From JAOBAU01 sp034667465 (GTDB lineage: Bacteria > Acidobacteriota > Thermoanaerobaculia > Gp7-AA8): a stretch of 64,000 nucleotides of DNA. Both the position numbers and the translations under genes were made by a program. The DNA is taken from positions 220,679 through 284,678 of the forward strand of contig JAXDJV010000007.1 in NCBI GenBank assembly GCA_034667465.1. Reading direction: 5' to 3'. The first letter of the stretch is position 1. Every line of letters starts with the position of its first letter. The notes beneath the pieces are model-generated. The model was not told where the DNA came from, searched no databases, and worked only from the letters and a program-made list of their open reading frames with translations. Shown here piece by piece: positions 63,293-64,000 of this stretch.

Positions 63293-63972
63293 TGACGAAA
63301 CGTCTGCGTACAACGATCGCTCTCGCCGCCACGCTCTTCGCAGCCGCCGCGTACGCGGGGCCGCACGTTACGCATTCGTTCAACACATCGGCGCCCGCGG
63401 GCAGCGTGCGGCGCGTGCTCATCGACATCGAAGCGGGCGACATCAAAATCCGCAACAGCACCACCGGTACGATCAATGTGACCGGCATCGTGAAACGCGA
63501 GAGTGATTACGACGAGCGCGAAAAGAACCAGCGCATCGTCAACGATTCGTCGGCGGAGATTTACGTGAGCCACGATGAAGCGATCGTGCGGCGGAAGTTC
63601 GGCGCGAACGCGCAGGGCTGGCGTGCCCAGACGCACAACACCGACTGGGACCTGACGATCGAAGTGCCGGCCGGCGTGTCCATCGACCTGGCCACGCGTT
63701 ACGGCGACATCGACATCGAAGGAACGTACGGCAACATCGACGTCGATCTCCGCGCGGGTGACATCGATGTGAAAACGCCGCGGACGGCGGTGCGGGAGCT
63801 GGTCGCGTCATGCCGCGTCGGCGAGATCCACACGCACCTCGGCGACGAGATCATCGAGCGTGAAGGTCTGCTGCCGGGGAAGACGCACTGGGTGAACAAG
63901 AACGCGACCGGAACTTCGGTGGTGCACGTGCACGCGACCGCGGGTGAGGTCAACGTGGTGCTGACGAAGTAA
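63292..63972 (+). CDS. Secreted beta-helical protein (DUF4097-like)
   Basis: ATG 63292 overlaps the protease stop and gives 226 residues. A signal peptide (LRTTIALAATLFAAAAYAGP) is followed by SVRRVLIDIEAGDIKIRNSTTGTINVTGIV, then DLTIEVPAGVSIDLATRYGDIDIEGTYGNIDVDLRAGDIDV. The repeating G-D-I-x-V/I strands are typical of DUF4097-type putative adhesin folds. A binding or scaffold role at the envelope is likely; nothing catalytic is seen. The last 28 bases of the window after it are G-rich. Confidence 0.72.
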   Translation: MTKRLRTTIALAATLFAAAAYAGPHVTHSFNTSAPAGSVRRVLIDIEAGDIKIRNSTTGTINVTGIVKRESDYDEREKNQRIVNDSSAEIYVSHDEAIVRRKFGANAQGWRAQTHNTDWDLTIEVPAGVSIDLATRYGDIDIEGTYGNIDVDLRAGDIDVKTPRTAVRELVASCRVGEIHTHLGDEIIEREGLLPGKTHWVNKNATGTSVVHVHATAGEVNVVLTK

Positions 63973-64000
63973 CGGTGTGGTGTGGTGGGGGGGGGCGGGG

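Overview
The window is GC-rich bacterial chromosome with very tight gene packing; many neighbouring genes overlap by 1-4 bases (ATGA, TGATG). The conserved genes (bL32/YceD/PlsX, FabD/FabG, RND efflux, tRNA-Thr) show a Gram-negative-type bacterium. Inverted repeats whose edge reads GTCATCCTGAGCG, a CHASE2 cyclase and a DUF4157-rich contractile injection system would suit an Acidobacteriota-like soil or sediment organism, but no marker here fixes the phylum.

Layout. (1) 1-14369, minus strand: most of an extracellular contractile injection system (eCIS) operon. It has one sheath gene, one tube gene, a DUF4255 cap-type protein, an Afp15-type AAA+ ATPase, two DUF4157 proteins that may be cargo, a CIS-tube/LysM pair, a hub split into gp27-like and gp5-like genes, a spike-tip protein and the first codons of gp25; the operon runs off the left edge. 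(2) 14602-25046: an accessory, partly decayed zone. It holds a Xer-type tyrosine recombinase, an intact protein with an N-terminal nucleotide-hydrolase/TIR-like motif, a ruined defence-type operon (truncated DUF1156 DNA methylase, OLD-like ATPase remnant, SNF2/DUF3883 helicase broken by an amber codon and a frameshift) and a dead IS110 transposase. (3) 25577-29260, minus: four glycosyltransferases. (4) 29577-43082: an unusual cluster rich in phosphoryl- and nucleotidyl-transfer enzymes: a PfkB-kinase/AAA+ fusion, a MazG-like pyrophosphohydrolase, a translationally coupled set (threonine-synthase-like PLP enzyme, HPr-kinase-like protein, nucleotidyltransferase, RNase J-like nuclease), then a GT4, a TauD-type dioxygenase, a Nudix-like protein lacking catalytic glutamates, a HIT protein, a TIM-barrel isomerase-like protein and a DUF294-like nucleotidyltransferase. 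It ends at tRNA-Thr(CGU) and is the best candidate for an undescribed system. (5) 43399-64000: apparently core chromosome. It has a GT39-type membrane protein, an RND pump pair, fabD-fabG separated from plsX-rpmF-yceD by a yeast-type cytosine deaminase and a ferritin-like protein, three GT4 genes separated by palindromic repeats, an intergenic region with a 27-residue Lys/Ser peptide between two terminators, and a CHASE2 adenylate cyclase coupled to a secreted protein, an M48 protease and a DUF4097-like protein.

All assignments come from reading motifs and gene order by eye; no database search was run.
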